Source of the DNA: Umbelopsis isabellina
Taxonomy: Eukaryota > Mucoromycota > Umbelopsidomycetes > Umbelopsidales > Umbelopsidaceae
Length of the DNA: 64,000 bases
Direction of reading: 5' to 3'
Assembly: GCA_016758905.1 (NCBI GenBank)
Contig: JAEPQZ010000002.1
Coordinates: forward strand, 1,612,001 to 1,676,000
Position 1 is the first letter of the stretch. Every line of letters begins with the position of its first letter. Positions 1 through 9,930 of the stretch are shown one piece after another. Both the position numbers and the translations under genes were made by a program. Under the pieces are notes generated by a model, which was not told where the DNA came from, searched no databases, and saw only the letters and a list, made by a program, of their open reading frames with translations.

Positions 1-1699
1 TACTGGCAATCAAAAGCGCAAAAATGTCCTTGGGGCGTAAAAGCTGATCAATACGCCAAGTCGCATTCCGCCGCCGGCCTGCGGCTGGTCGTACGAAATT
101 GTTGGCCATAGGTTCCAAAGCGCCTATCTTACATAAGAAATAATACGATGACTGTAGGACATCGACAGCGTGCTTGAAATTATGATATGGGTTTGTCTTG
201 TGATATGAATTACAAATATCTTGAATAAAGTTGTACAATTGGTCTGCAGAAAAATAGAAGAAAAAAACCGGTAAATCATAAAAAGAAACATAAATTTGGG
301 ATGCAAATATTGTTACGCGTGGTTGTGGTGATACATAGATCATAAGACACTGTGCGGCGCTTGAGGTTTCCCTAATACGGTAGCGTCGCGTGCCATAAGC
401 TCATTCCCCCGCCATGTTTTTTCCCTTTCTTCCCAAATGTGATGTGATGTGGGTCCTGTTTCCCTGCCCCCCAACTGAACCGCGGCTTGGCTTCTTTGCC
501 AAAAATATTTAAAAAAAACCAAGATTTAATATCTTACCTTTGGTTAGCACTAGATGGTGTAACTCGGGAAGCGCGAGAACTTGCTCAAATATGAAGTATA
601 CGCAATGAATCAAGTCCTGTTCCGTCAAGTCCAGAGGTAAAAAGTTCCAGCTGCACAGTTTTTTCTTCAGATAGGTTTCGTGTTCACTAGGATGAATAAT
701 TATACAAAACGTTTTAGTTTAAAACCATGCGCCACGGCCTTACATCATTGATATAAGGTTGTTTGTCCTTTTACCTTGAAATGTTATAACTGCTTGGAGC
801 TATAAAGTTTTGGCCTGGGGTATAGTTTTGTACCATCATCTCCGATAGCCTAGAAGCGAGCTGAGTGAGTACAAAAATACTAAGGGTCGTCGGGATGGGA
901 TAAGGCCATCACGGGATAAACGCCCAACTTTACCATGTCTCTTTAACAAACGTTGTCTTTAAGCGATCCTGTAACGTCGGCCATAATTTCTCATTCGAAA
1001 ATTCGGGACTATTTTGTCTCGTATTATGATGGTGATTGACGTTATTTTTGTTAGCTTGGTAACGGTGAATATTCTGGGTTGGGTGGGGGGCCAATTTGGT
1101 TTAGTTGGAACAGCGCCCTTTTACACAAAAAATTCATGGCAAAAGGCATGGAGACATATTTACCAGAAACATTGTCTTTATGACATCTGCACACAGTGGT
1201 TTCAATATATAATCGGCAGCTCCATAATCCAGACATTGAAGCATGAATGACGGTGCATCGTCTTTGCAACACACTATAAAATAAAAAATGGTCGGTTCAG
1301 CAAAAAAGTATCCTCTTTTGTAAAACGAAACAATAATAATGATTTGCTGCATACCGACGGGGACTGCATCAATGGATTCTTTTTGTATACATTTTACAGT
1401 CTGTCGTAAACTCTCCAGTGATGTAGATGGTTGATCCAAGTCGAGTAGTAGTATGGTTGGATGATGATTTGTTGTCTGATTTGATCGTACAATCTGCAAC
1501 GCATCAAAAGGCGAAGTGGTTGTGCGTACTTAAAAAGAGGTTATAATGTTTAGAAAACGACGTTATTTGAGGTGACAGCTGCATAATTTTTTTGCCATAA
1601 ATCACCTTGTGCGAATGTGTCTTGCAACAGTTGTAATTGCTGATGTGTGGTTGTATTTGAATCCGCAACCAGGATTAACGAACATTGACTAGAGTCCAT
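1..1699 (-). CDS. Class I cyclic-nucleotide phosphodiesterase with N-terminal receiver (REC) domain, partial
   Basis: The protein should hydrolyse cAMP/cGMP. The architecture resembles animal PDE8: a receiver domain followed by the HD-type catalytic domain. Exons on the minus strand: 1699-1606, 1528-1355, 1273-1164, 1073-934, 849-775, 686-538 and 243-1. The ATG at 1699 opens directly into the receiver fold (LILVADSN). That fold has the expected Asp in ILLLDLD and Lys in DYILKPL, but a Cys where a Thr/Ser is usual (VVVCCKDD). The catalytic part shows the linker HETYLKKKLCSWNF, then YHNFKHAVDVLQ with the first metal-binding His, then LLRPKDIFALLIAS. The rest (the GHDxxHPG metal site onward) lies beyond the left edge. 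The intron at 244-537 is unusually long for this window. Seen: the motifs and a continuous spliced frame. Inferred: cAMP preference and regulation through the receiver domain. Confidence 0.87.
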
Positions 1700-2564
1700 G
1701 ACTATAATACAATGCTCATTGACCAACGAGGGTGTTTAAAAAAGAAAAAAGCGGTTTGGTAAAAAAAAAAAAAGTTGAGAGGCCGAGTCGGTTGTTGTTT
1801 AGTGAGTTCAGTAGCCAAGGAATAAAGTGAGCGAGGAAAGAAGTCAAGAGAAAAAGGCAGGAAGAGAGAAAAATAAAAGAGAAGGGAGGAAAAAATTCTG
1901 GGCGGACCGAATGGAACTGACTTGACTGACTGACTTATAGCTGGTTTTGGCTGGCAGGTAAAATAGCTGTACAAGGCCACAGTCAGTTGCCATTTAAAAC
2001 CACCTAAGCTAGGTTTTAGAACAAAGTTGAAAATTTATTTCGCCCCGCCCTTGTTGCCTGTATCACAGTGTATCTAAGCAGAAACCTGCGCGTTCAACTC
2101 TGCTGGCCCCCGGCCACACCCTCTCTTTAGTAAGGATTGTAGTACCATCGTACACACTTACACACACAAACCAAGCCTTCCACGTGGCACAGACGGCCCT
2201 TCCCTTTGTTCACACCAGCTTGTTTTGAAACTCACGTTGTACTGCCACGTGGGTGTAACGCATGGCATGTCCCAATATTGTTCTACCCCACAGGGAAGGG
2301 CTGTGCTTCGGGGAATATTTTTATTTGGCAGCAGCAATGGAAACATCAAGTAACACTGCATCGTATGCACTTTTTAGGTTTCAGGCATGTTCGACAAGCT
2401 TGCATCGATGACACTCGTCTTTTTTGTTTCAACTCGATAACAAAAAAATTTGGGCTTTGTCCAAGGGCCATGGAAATTTTATTTCAACTCAGCTATCAAC
2501 AGGCACCAACAGCACCACAGCCCGTCCGGCTGTATTTGCCACCGCCAATCTAGGATTATTGGCC
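1700..2564. other. Intergenic region between divergent PDE and PAP2 genes
   Basis: I see no convincing gene here. The stretch beside the phosphodiesterase start (about 1740-1880) is A/G-rich on the plus strand, so pyrimidine-rich on the strand of that gene. Nearer the PAP2 gene lie two CACGTG hexamers (2181-2186 and 2246-2251), 65 bases apart, which could bind a bHLH factor such as a Pho4- or Cbf1-like protein. An ATG at about 2387 opens a short frame (MFDKLASMTLVFF) that could be a first exon of the PAP2 gene. I could not join it by a convincing splice. Confidence 0.4.
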
Positions 2565-3194
2565 ATGCGCGATGCAGTGATGCGCACGTTGGCTGAGGTA
2601 ATTGCAAGACTGCTACCACGCCTGACTTTGTTACATGCCACGTTGCTCACAATGATCTTTTATTAGGCTCGCATCCTTGTCACCACCATGGTCGCCATCG
2701 CCATTCTGTACTTTCGTTCCATTCACGCTTGTTATATTGCCGCCGGTGGAGTTTTGGCAGCTATCGTTGCCAAAACTTTAAAAAGAATAATCCGGCAGCC
2801 TCGACCAGCTCCCTTGGCAAAATCTTTGGTGCCACAGGCTAAGGGCTACGGCATGCCGTCGTCCCACTCACAGGTCGTGGCCTATTTTGGTGTTTATCTT
2901 CAATTGGTATTCATGACCAGCTCTCAGCATCCGCTCCTTTCAACCTTATCTTGCATAATTCTGAATGTGTTTTGTATTTCTATCTATTTTTCGCGTGTTC
3001 ACCTAGGTAATCATTCACCGGCTCAAGTCGTTGTCGGTGGCATCTTGGGGACCCTGATAGCCTTAGCTTGGTTTTCGTTGTGGCGAACTACAATCCTACC
3101 ATGCTTAGAGATGGATGGCCAAGAGTACTTTAAGCAATGTTTAGAAGCTTTAAATTTGGATGAATCGTGGTTAGATTATATCCTTCTTGGCTAG
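2565..3194 (+). CDS. PAP2-family lipid phosphatase (dolichyldiphosphatase / LPP-epsilon-like)
   Basis: This is an integral membrane phosphatase of the acid-phosphatase/PAP2 superfamily, probably acting on a lipid pyrophosphate such as dolichyl diphosphate in the ER. Exons: 2565-2597 and 2667-3194. The three PAP2 signature blocks are present: KTLKRIIRQPRP, YGMPSSHSQ and SRVHLGNHSPAQ. They lie between hydrophobic helices (MVAIAILYF, ACYIAAGGVLAAIVA, CIILNVFCISIYF, VVGGILGTLIALAWF). The C-terminal tail is acidic. The start is uncertain: the ATG at 2565 is the only in-frame one in this exon, but the frame stays open upstream to about 2424 without an ATG, so a 5' exon is probably missing from this model. 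Family assignment is secure. The exact substrate is inferred. Confidence 0.72.
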
Positions 3195-4092
3195 TATAGC
3201 ACACTATGATTTTTTTTTCTTTTTTTTTTTTGTAACTTTCATCGCAATACCTCTGTACCCATAAACATAATAGATAAAGTTGTAAATCCTAGTATTAGAA
3301 TCTTGATATTACTCCTGATACTCTCAGTCATGGAATGAAAAACAAAACGCTGTTCTTATTTCGTATTTGACACCAAGTATAGCTTTTCTTTTTCCATATA
3401 GGCTATCAGAATTTCCTCCAGCGCATAGCATTAGATATATCGTTTTCTCGTAATTTTCTTACTTAATTGTTAAAGAGAATGCTTGTGAATTATCGCCATC
3501 ACTCTGGTCTTAGGTTAAAAATGTGTGCTTGACGTCGTTTGGATTGTGAGTTTTTGTATAAAACAGACCAGAAGAAAGCGTTAATCACATCAACGAATAA
3601 AAGGTTTAAAAAAAAATGCAATATAAAATAACATTCATATATGATTTAATCTGCAAAAAATGATCCAACGTTATTAACTAAGAGATATAATCTCTTTTCC
3701 AACTTTCAATCATTATTTGCATAATGAAGACCTTGGGTTAATTTTTGGTGTTCAAATATAAAACCATATCTTCAGTTTTAGTTGCAATCGGTAAGCGGGG
3801 ACAGATATGGTCATCTAAAACACTTCTCATTGCAGTGCCAAGATGAGGAAATAAAAACGCTCGGTTGACGGCAACAATAAACCCTTCAAAGTGATGAGCT
3901 AAGTTCTCATCATCCATACGAACGCTTTTGCTTTGGTGACAATGCAAACACTGCAGTGAAAAAATTGTGGGAGTTTATATCTGCACTTCTGCTATATTAT
4001 TGACGATATGGAAAGAGCTTAAACGTTCACTATATCACTGTTTAATGTTTTCTGATCAAAGCTTCATGATAAAGTCCTATATAAATAAAAAT
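3195..4092. other. Intergenic region between convergent PAP2 and MET1-like genes
   Basis: AT-rich 3' flanks of two converging genes. A T-rich run lies at about 3210-3231. The only item of note is the orphan frame at 3738-3947, listed separately. No RNA gene was recognised. Confidence 0.5.
3738..3947 (-). other. Orphan coding-like segment of unknown nature
   Basis: A 69-residue open frame reads like real protein (LAHHFEGFIVAVNRAFLFPH, then AMRSVLDDHICPRLPIA) and ends at a stop just before a hydrophilic tail. Its first residues directly follow a CTGCAG that could be a splice acceptor (about 3952). It lies 145 bases downstream of the MET1-like stop on the same strand. A splice from within the last codons of that gene would keep frame but would remove part of its normal C-terminus, so I do not favour it. 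It could be the last exon of an unrecognised gene or a relic. I do not recognise the family. Confidence 0.2.
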
Positions 4093-4821
4093 CTACGTAT
4101 TTAGAATGCCTACACTCAATCCAACGATGAGAACAGCCGGAGCAACTATGTTCTGCTCTTCGACCATTTTAGCTAAATTTTCCAGCGTTCCATATACGGT
4201 GCGCTCCTCTGGACAGTTGGCATTTTCTACCCAAGAAACTGGTGTGGATATTGGGTACTTTTTTTCTTCTAGTAGTATCTTCTCAAGGTCAGCGGCTCTA
4301 CCTACTGCCATCAACACAACCAAAGTTCGTGTCGGATGATAGTCTGGCAAATTTGGCATGGAGCCTTTCGTTCCGCGACCAGTGGTGATAATCACTTGGT
4401 CAGCCACTCCTCTGTGAGTTACTGGTATTGTTGCAGCCATGGGTGCAGAAAACGCGCTAGATATGCCTGGCACGAGAATAGGTTCGTAGCCACGTTCGCG
4501 GAACCATAATACTTCTTCGCCACCGCGACCAAACAACAATGGATCACCAATTTTTAGACGCACAACCGTTTGTCCTTTCTTCAAACCTTCCATACACCAG
4601 TCAAGTAATTCGTCTTGCGCTTGATCCGATTTGCCGGCTGTTTTGCGAGCAATACGGAGTTCGTGGCTGACTAGATCCAGTACTTGTTGTGGGATCAAGC
4701 GATCGCTGACAACTAGGTCGGCAGTTTGCAGTAATCGCTGTGCTTTCAGAGTAATGAGTTCAGGATCGCCAGGACCACCACCAACAAGGAATATTTTGCC
4801 ACCTTCAGTTGAAGTTGACAT
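4093..4821 (-). CDS. MET1: Uroporphyrinogen-III C-methyltransferase (siroheme biosynthesis)
   Basis: The enzyme uses two S-adenosylmethionines to turn uroporphyrinogen III into precorrin-2, the first step towards siroheme for sulfite and nitrite reductases. The 242-residue protein is intronless and covers a full CobA/SUMT domain. It has the N-terminal VGGGPGDPELITLKA block, the SAM-binding RLKIGDPLLFGRGGEE block, VPGISSAFSAPMAATIPVTH, and the C-terminal VLIVGLSVG strand. It lacks the long N-terminal domain of yeast Met1 (593 residues) and so looks like a minimal bacterial-type enzyme. The next gene upstream on the same strand is MET8-like, which performs the last two steps of the same pathway. 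Family and reaction are secure from motifs. The symbol follows fungal usage. Confidence 0.93.
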   Translation of the reverse strand: MSTSTEGGKIFLVGGGPGDPELITLKAQRLLQTADLVVSDRLIPQQVLDLVSHELRIARKTAGKSDQAQDELLDWCMEGLKKGQTVVRLKIGDPLLFGRGGEEVLWFRERGYEPILVPGISSAFSAPMAATIPVTHRGVADQVIITTGRGTKGSMPNLPDYHPTRTLVVLMAVGRAADLEKILLEEKKYPISTPVSWVENANCPEERTVYGTLENLAKMVEEQNIVAPAVLIVGLSVGILNT

Positions 4822-5490
4822 TGCCTTGATCGGGGATTGTGGATAGTGGTTTAGCAGAAAGTTGGCTTTGGCGTTGGCGGCTGAGACTTGAAGCGCTATC
4901 CACCCTCCTCAAAATAAAAAAAAAAATTAGTAGTATCGAAGTAATTTAAACCTCTAACCACACTGTTCCAGCAATGCACTGTCTATATATACTTTATTCG
5001 AACATGGCTACTAATGATGAATTTGGACTCGTATAGGATTTAATGACTCATTTTAAGAGCAGAAAACTAATAGTGGGAAAGGACATACACAGGGCATTGA
5101 ATACGGTTAATCCGATTGGCCGTTTACAAATAATGTTTCACTGGTGTACCTCTTGAGGGACCCACAATTTTTGATGATGCCCACAAACACACACACATAC
5201 CCATGCAGCATACAGAAAATAATAAAAAAAGCAAAGACATATTGTATTGATGATTGTTATACTGTTGTCTAATCTTTATTCGCTAATGCATGGCCTGATA
5301 TACAATTGAATGTCACCTATACAAGTCTTGTCTTCTGGCATAATGATTGAAGGTAGCTGCAGTTGCAATTGTCATAGAATGCAGTAGTGGCACCTGTGCC
5401 CTATATATACATGTTTATGCAGCAGCGTGCAAGCAGTAAGCACGTTACGCGATTTGAGAATGGATGTAAAGACTAGCTAGATGGGGCCGT
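4822..5490. other. Spacer between the two siroheme genes
   Basis: This spacer serves as promoter of the MET1-like gene and 3' flank of the MET8-like gene. It includes a short A-run at 4913-4926, a small CA-rich stretch near 5190 and AT-rich sequence. No open frame looks coding. No binding site could be assigned with confidence. Confidence 0.45.
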
Positions 5491-6234
5491 TTAAGCGCTT
5501 TTCTCCTCGGGTAAAACAGTATCCACAGGAGGCACTTCACCAGTCTCGTAAGCCTTTTGCAGAGATGTATACATGTCCTTTTCTTCATCTTGGGAAAGGT
5601 TATTGAGACGAGCCATGCCGGACCAGCCCCAGTCTTCACAGAGTTTGGTAACCCAGCGCATTCTTGGGCCGGAATTGGATATTTCTGGATCCCACTGTCG
5701 CACCTTTGCTCGCAAAGCGCCCATTCTTCGTACAGTTTCGCCAATACCTTGTGGCAAAGACGATGCGATCTTTTGTCGAATCATATTGGCAAGCTTGGGA
5801 CCTTGGCCATTAGTGGATACAGCAATTTGAAGAGGACCATCTCTATGCTGACTCATAAAATAAAAATCACACATGCTCGGAACGTCCGCGACGTTAACCG
5901 GTATGCGCCGCTCCCGGCAAATTTGACCGATTCGTAGCGATTCTTCGTGATCGTCAATGGCAGTCAAAACCATGTCATAGTGTTGATCCAGATCGGAGTC
6001 CTGGAACCAACGATCCACCCAATTTACCACTTTGTCAACATGGATGCGGTGTTTAACCTCATGGCAAAGACCTTTCTCAGGGCAGATTAAGGTCACCTGA
6101 GCATCTGCTTCTTTGACAGATACAATACGTCCGGCTGCTACTTGGCCACCACCAACAATTAATACTTTCCTTCCCTTGGTTTGCCAAGCGAGTATAAGCG
6201 AGCCACCGGGGCGTATGGGTGCATAGGAAGTCAT
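5491..6234 (-). CDS. MET8: Precorrin-2 dehydrogenase / sirohydrochlorin ferrochelatase
   Basis: A bifunctional enzyme that oxidises precorrin-2 with NAD to sirohydrochlorin and inserts iron to give siroheme. The 247-residue intronless protein starts with a Rossmann NAD site (KVLIVGGGQVAAGR). It continues through VTLICPEK and VLTAIDDHEESLRIGQICRE. The family's conserved NVADVPSMCDFYF segment carries the Asp region needed for both activities. It then has QIAVSTNGQGPKLANMIRQK and a helical C-terminal dimer domain. Yeast Met8 is 274 residues, so this one is complete. It lies 669 bases upstream of MET1 on the same strand and is divergent from the GATA factor gene across 274 bases. Confidence 0.93.
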   Translation of the reverse strand: MTSYAPIRPGGSLILAWQTKGRKVLIVGGGQVAAGRIVSVKEADAQVTLICPEKGLCHEVKHRIHVDKVVNWVDRWFQDSDLDQHYDMVLTAIDDHEESLRIGQICRERRIPVNVADVPSMCDFYFMSQHRDGPLQIAVSTNGQGPKLANMIRQKIASSLPQGIGETVRRMGALRAKVRQWDPEISNSGPRMRWVTKLCEDWGWSGMARLNNLSQDEEKDMYTSLQKAYETGEVPPVDTVLPEEKSA

Positions 6235-6508
6235 TTGGTTGTAATAATAAAAATTATAACACAGTGGTAATAATTTATCAGTGATTAAAAATTATACCGA
6301 CGAATCATTGACTCTGAGAAATAGCCCGTGCTGTGCTTGACACCAGAGGCCCAAGAATAGGATGTAGGGCAGGCACGGGAATAATCCTGTTCGTTTTTTC
6401 CCTTTTCTCACTTTCTCCCTTCTCTTTTCTTAATCACTTTGAGTGTGCTCTCTTCTCTTATAAAATATTCAATATCCCTCTCTTGTGCTTTGAGCAATTC
6501 GTTTGTTC

Positions 6509-9347
6509 ATGGACTCGAAACAACGTTCACGAGCTAACAGTGAGCTCTTGATGAGTTCCAGGTTAACAAATGGGTAAGACACACTATCATTCAATCGTTT
6601 GAGGCATTGGCTAGTTTGCACGACTTTCACCGACATGGCTATTTCGAATTGGATCTCGCTATAATGTTGAAAGATATTATGTTGACTGCGTGATTTCAAT
6701 CGAGGTTTGATCGCCAGCTGTCCTTTTCTCTCCTTCCCACCTCTTCTTAATCAGGCTATGCCCCACCTCATCGTACCATTCCCGAAATGCTAATGTACAC
6801 TCATCTTTTCCCCTTTGGCTGCATATTATAGTCATCAAAGCTGGATTGCCGAAGCATTTCAAAAGTATCATGTGCAGAACCCCACAAGTAGTGAAATTGC
6901 TCATCTCCGGCATATTGAATCCCGCTATCTTGGCACAGCAACCCTTCAACTCGGAGCTCAACGCTTACCCCATGCAGCTTTTTATGAGATCACTGAATCG
7001 GAAATTTCAGAACAAGGCTTCGAAAGAAAACATGCTCGGTCTTCGTCTAGTCATGATTCTTTGCCAACTATGGCTACTTTTCATCAGGAACAATCATTAC
7101 CTCACGAGGACCATGAAAATTCGCCAGACAGTCAGTCAAAATTATTGTCCACTGAGTGCTGTTCGGCCAGCGAAACTTCTTGCGGAAGACCTGACTGTGC
7201 CTACCTTTCACTTTCTGAAAGTATTGCCGCCACCACCCTGTTAGAAAAATACGCAGCCGACGACGATGCAAATTTCAACAACATGTCTAGTGTCGCTTTG
7301 CCTCCCAAAAAGCGAAAGAGACGAAGAATTGTTCGTCAAGACATCGCTTTTACCTTTGTCTCTCACCAAGGTGACGAACAGTACCTCCCGCCCGACGCTC
7401 ATTATTACTGCTTTCCGAAAGATGCTTTGGCAGAACCTTTGTCGGAAGAGCCACCATATGAGGTGAGTATTTATCTTTATTTTGTCAGACTTATACCGTC
7501 TCCTTCGTTAGATGTATCAGACATCGATGCTTCTTTGTTTGTTGTCCGCATACATAACCCATATAAGGCATGACCATCTTGTCAATAGTGTTTGAACTGA
7601 CCCCGTCATTTCTGTTGCCTTATTATTTTACAGATTATTGTTTCGTTCCAACTATGCAAAACAATGTTATCTGAGAATTTCCTAGATTCGGTTTGTCCAT
7701 CACCATTGTGTAACGGACGGCAATTCCTACCGGATTCTGGCTACCAAAATCTGTCATTTTCACGAAGCTCACAACGTCGTTTCACTGATCCCGGTCAAAA
7801 ACCAGTTGCCGAACTAGCTTTTCAGACCATGCAAGTGGTGAATCTGAGAGTCTCAAATGCCCCTACTCACATTTATAATGCCATCAAAAAGTCTGTGTCA
7901 AGATTTGAAGTATTATGTCGTCGAATGGTCGAGTTGGTAAGTTGTCAAAAACTCAGCACATGATTTGATCTTGTGAACATTTTTGACTGATTTTGATATC
8001 ATTACAATTTCTCTTCCATCATCACTTTGCCATGGCAGAGCAAGCAACATGGCGAAAGAGTCGCCCATAGAAGAGCTGAAGAGCTTTCTATCTCCAGATC
8101 TGTTAGTACGTCCAAATCCTTGCCACAAGCAGCGGATGATGAGGACGACGAGATGGAGGACAAGCATCACGGATATGAAAGTACAGATACTATTTGTAAA
8201 ATTGATAATTGGAGTAGCGATGAAAATGGATGGGACAAAGGTACATAGCCTGACATTACGAAAATTTAATGCTGCCGTTGTCTAATATATTTTGCACACA
8301 GAGTCGCATGCCGATGGATCAGCTAGAGCAGTGTCTGTTAGTGCCAATTCGGATACACATATGGACATGACAATTTCTGGGAACAAGAGCAGTGGCTCAG
8401 AAGCTGTTGCATCCCCTAAGCTATCGGCCTCTCTTCCAAGTAAACTTCCATCCAATGGTCTTAACCAAAATAAGCAAACTAAGCAACAAGCCCTTGCCAG
8501 TGGAAATATGAAGAAATGCTTATACTGTGGTTCCAAATCAACGCCAATGTGGCGTCGCGGCCCACAAGGAGCAGGAACTCTATGTAATGCCTGTGGTGTA
8601 AAGTGGAAGCATGGAAAGATCTTGTGTGGATCCAATACGGAGTCTCATGCTACGTCCAACGGTGATCACAATGGAAAAGAACGCAAAGGTTCAAAGGCTG
8701 ACAAAAAACGTAAGAAGGCCGAAGCTTCAGCCGCGGCCAAGAAAGAAAAACGTCCCAAGGTGAAGAATAGAAAAGGGAAGAAAGTCAAGACTGCCATGGA
8801 CAGTGTTGAAGAAGATCCCAACGCTTTTACACTCGGAATGGAATTAGACGAAGACGAAGACTCTAATGTTGATCCAGTTGGTGATAGTACACCTAAAGGA
8901 GACGCATATTTGTATGATGATGAAGAGGACGATGATGATAGCAGTACTCTTGCCGGTCAAGATCATATGGACATTCAGACTGCTGTCAAGGCGGAGCCGG
9001 TTTTCGCCATTCCTTTTGCTCGTACCAATACTTTAGAGAGACTAGCGTCGTCTCAAATATCTCACGGCCATCCATCTCAACAGCAAAACTTACTACCGCC
9101 TGGTCGCTCAACTTGGGATACTGTGTATTCATCATCTTCGTCGTCATCTATATCAACATTTGAGCCATTCAGCCCACGAGAGTCTTACGCCTCATCTCCC
9201 ACTTCTTCACCATCTTCTCTTTTGTTGGATATCAGCCAGTCTGACAAGAGGACTATGAACAACGCTATAGTGGAAGGCTTTGCGCAGTCCGCTGTCGATG
9301 ATGCTGTTGAAGCTGCCACTGTCCTTACTATGCTCCGTAGCAGCTAA
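6509..9347 (+). CDS. GATA-type zinc-finger transcription factor, six exons
   Basis: A nuclear DNA-binding regulator. Exons: 6509-6573, 6615-6689, 6832-7462, 7634-7936, 8039-8240 and 8302-9347, giving about 773 residues. The single zinc finger (roughly residues 497-522) is [20 protein letters not shown] followed by [10 protein letters not shown]. That is CX2CX18CX2C, the 18-residue loop class also found in white-collar-2-type and plant factors, not the 17-residue AreA class. A lysine-rich stretch after the finger ([17 protein letters not shown]) is a likely nuclear signal. It is followed by acidic runs ([17 protein letters not shown]) and Ser-rich tracts that could activate transcription. The N-terminal 420 residues contain another basic patch ([11 protein letters not shown]) and no domain I recognise. 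The first intron donors include GTGATT. The target genes are unknown. Confidence 0.85.
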
Positions 9348-9930
9348 GCCTATGTCTTTGTGACCTTTTATATTTCAGCCAGCCTCACAATACCTTTTTG
9401 CTAAGACCGAAAACACCCTATGCCAGTAGCGAAAGCTGTGATACTTTGTAGATAGCCATCCATGCCATTCCTCTTATACTTTCTTTACTTTCTTCATTTA
9501 GTTTCGAAATACTTTTATTACGTCTTCACCATCTCTTTACCCCAATTGTTCCCCAGTTATTCCTTTTTGAAATGCTATCATCATTCTATAGTCCTCTTCA
9601 TGCTTGATTGCAGAAATCCAAATCCACCAAACTATTCCTCTCTCTCTTCTATATTTCCCTTCCTTGTCCCCCAATTCCTCTGTTTCTTTTCAATCCCTCT
9701 GTTTCTCCCCAATCCCTCTGTGTCTCACTGATTGTTTAAACCGCAACGTCAAATAAAGCCTCCTTTTTGATTATAATGGATGATGTGCATCGAGCGGAGA
9801 CTGAACTACTTGACCATGTGACTTGTGCGCAAACGTGTACTAAGCGGTCTCTCTTTCCAACCACTGAATCTGTTATCCACAGCTCTGTTCATTTGCTTGT
9901 ACATTCGCAACCTGTATGATTCTGATCTAG
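9348..9930. other. Intergenic region between GATA factor and CAF1
   Basis: 3' flank of the GATA gene and promoter of CAF1. The plus strand is strongly pyrimidine-rich from about 9470 to 9730 and ends in a small tandem repeat, listed separately. No gene was seen. Confidence 0.5.
9669..9728 (+). repeat. Pyrimidine-rich tandem repeat, three units of about 19 bases
   Basis: Three successive units share the core CAATCCCTCTGTTTCTC with small changes (CAATTCCTCTGTTTCTT, CAATCCCTCTGTTTCTC, CAATCCCTCTGTGTCTC). This is a simple local duplication in a CT-rich flank. It could lie in the GATA transcript's 3' UTR. No function is evident. Confidence 0.6.

Noticed and set aside
5557-5937. 126-residue antisense open frame opposite MET8
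   Set aside because: It is a shadow of the MET8 coding sequence, with no family resemblance and no promoter context.
9462-9731. 89-residue open frame downstream of the GATA gene
   Set aside because: It is composed almost entirely of Phe, Leu, Ser and Pro from a CT-rich flank, which marks a low-complexity artefact.
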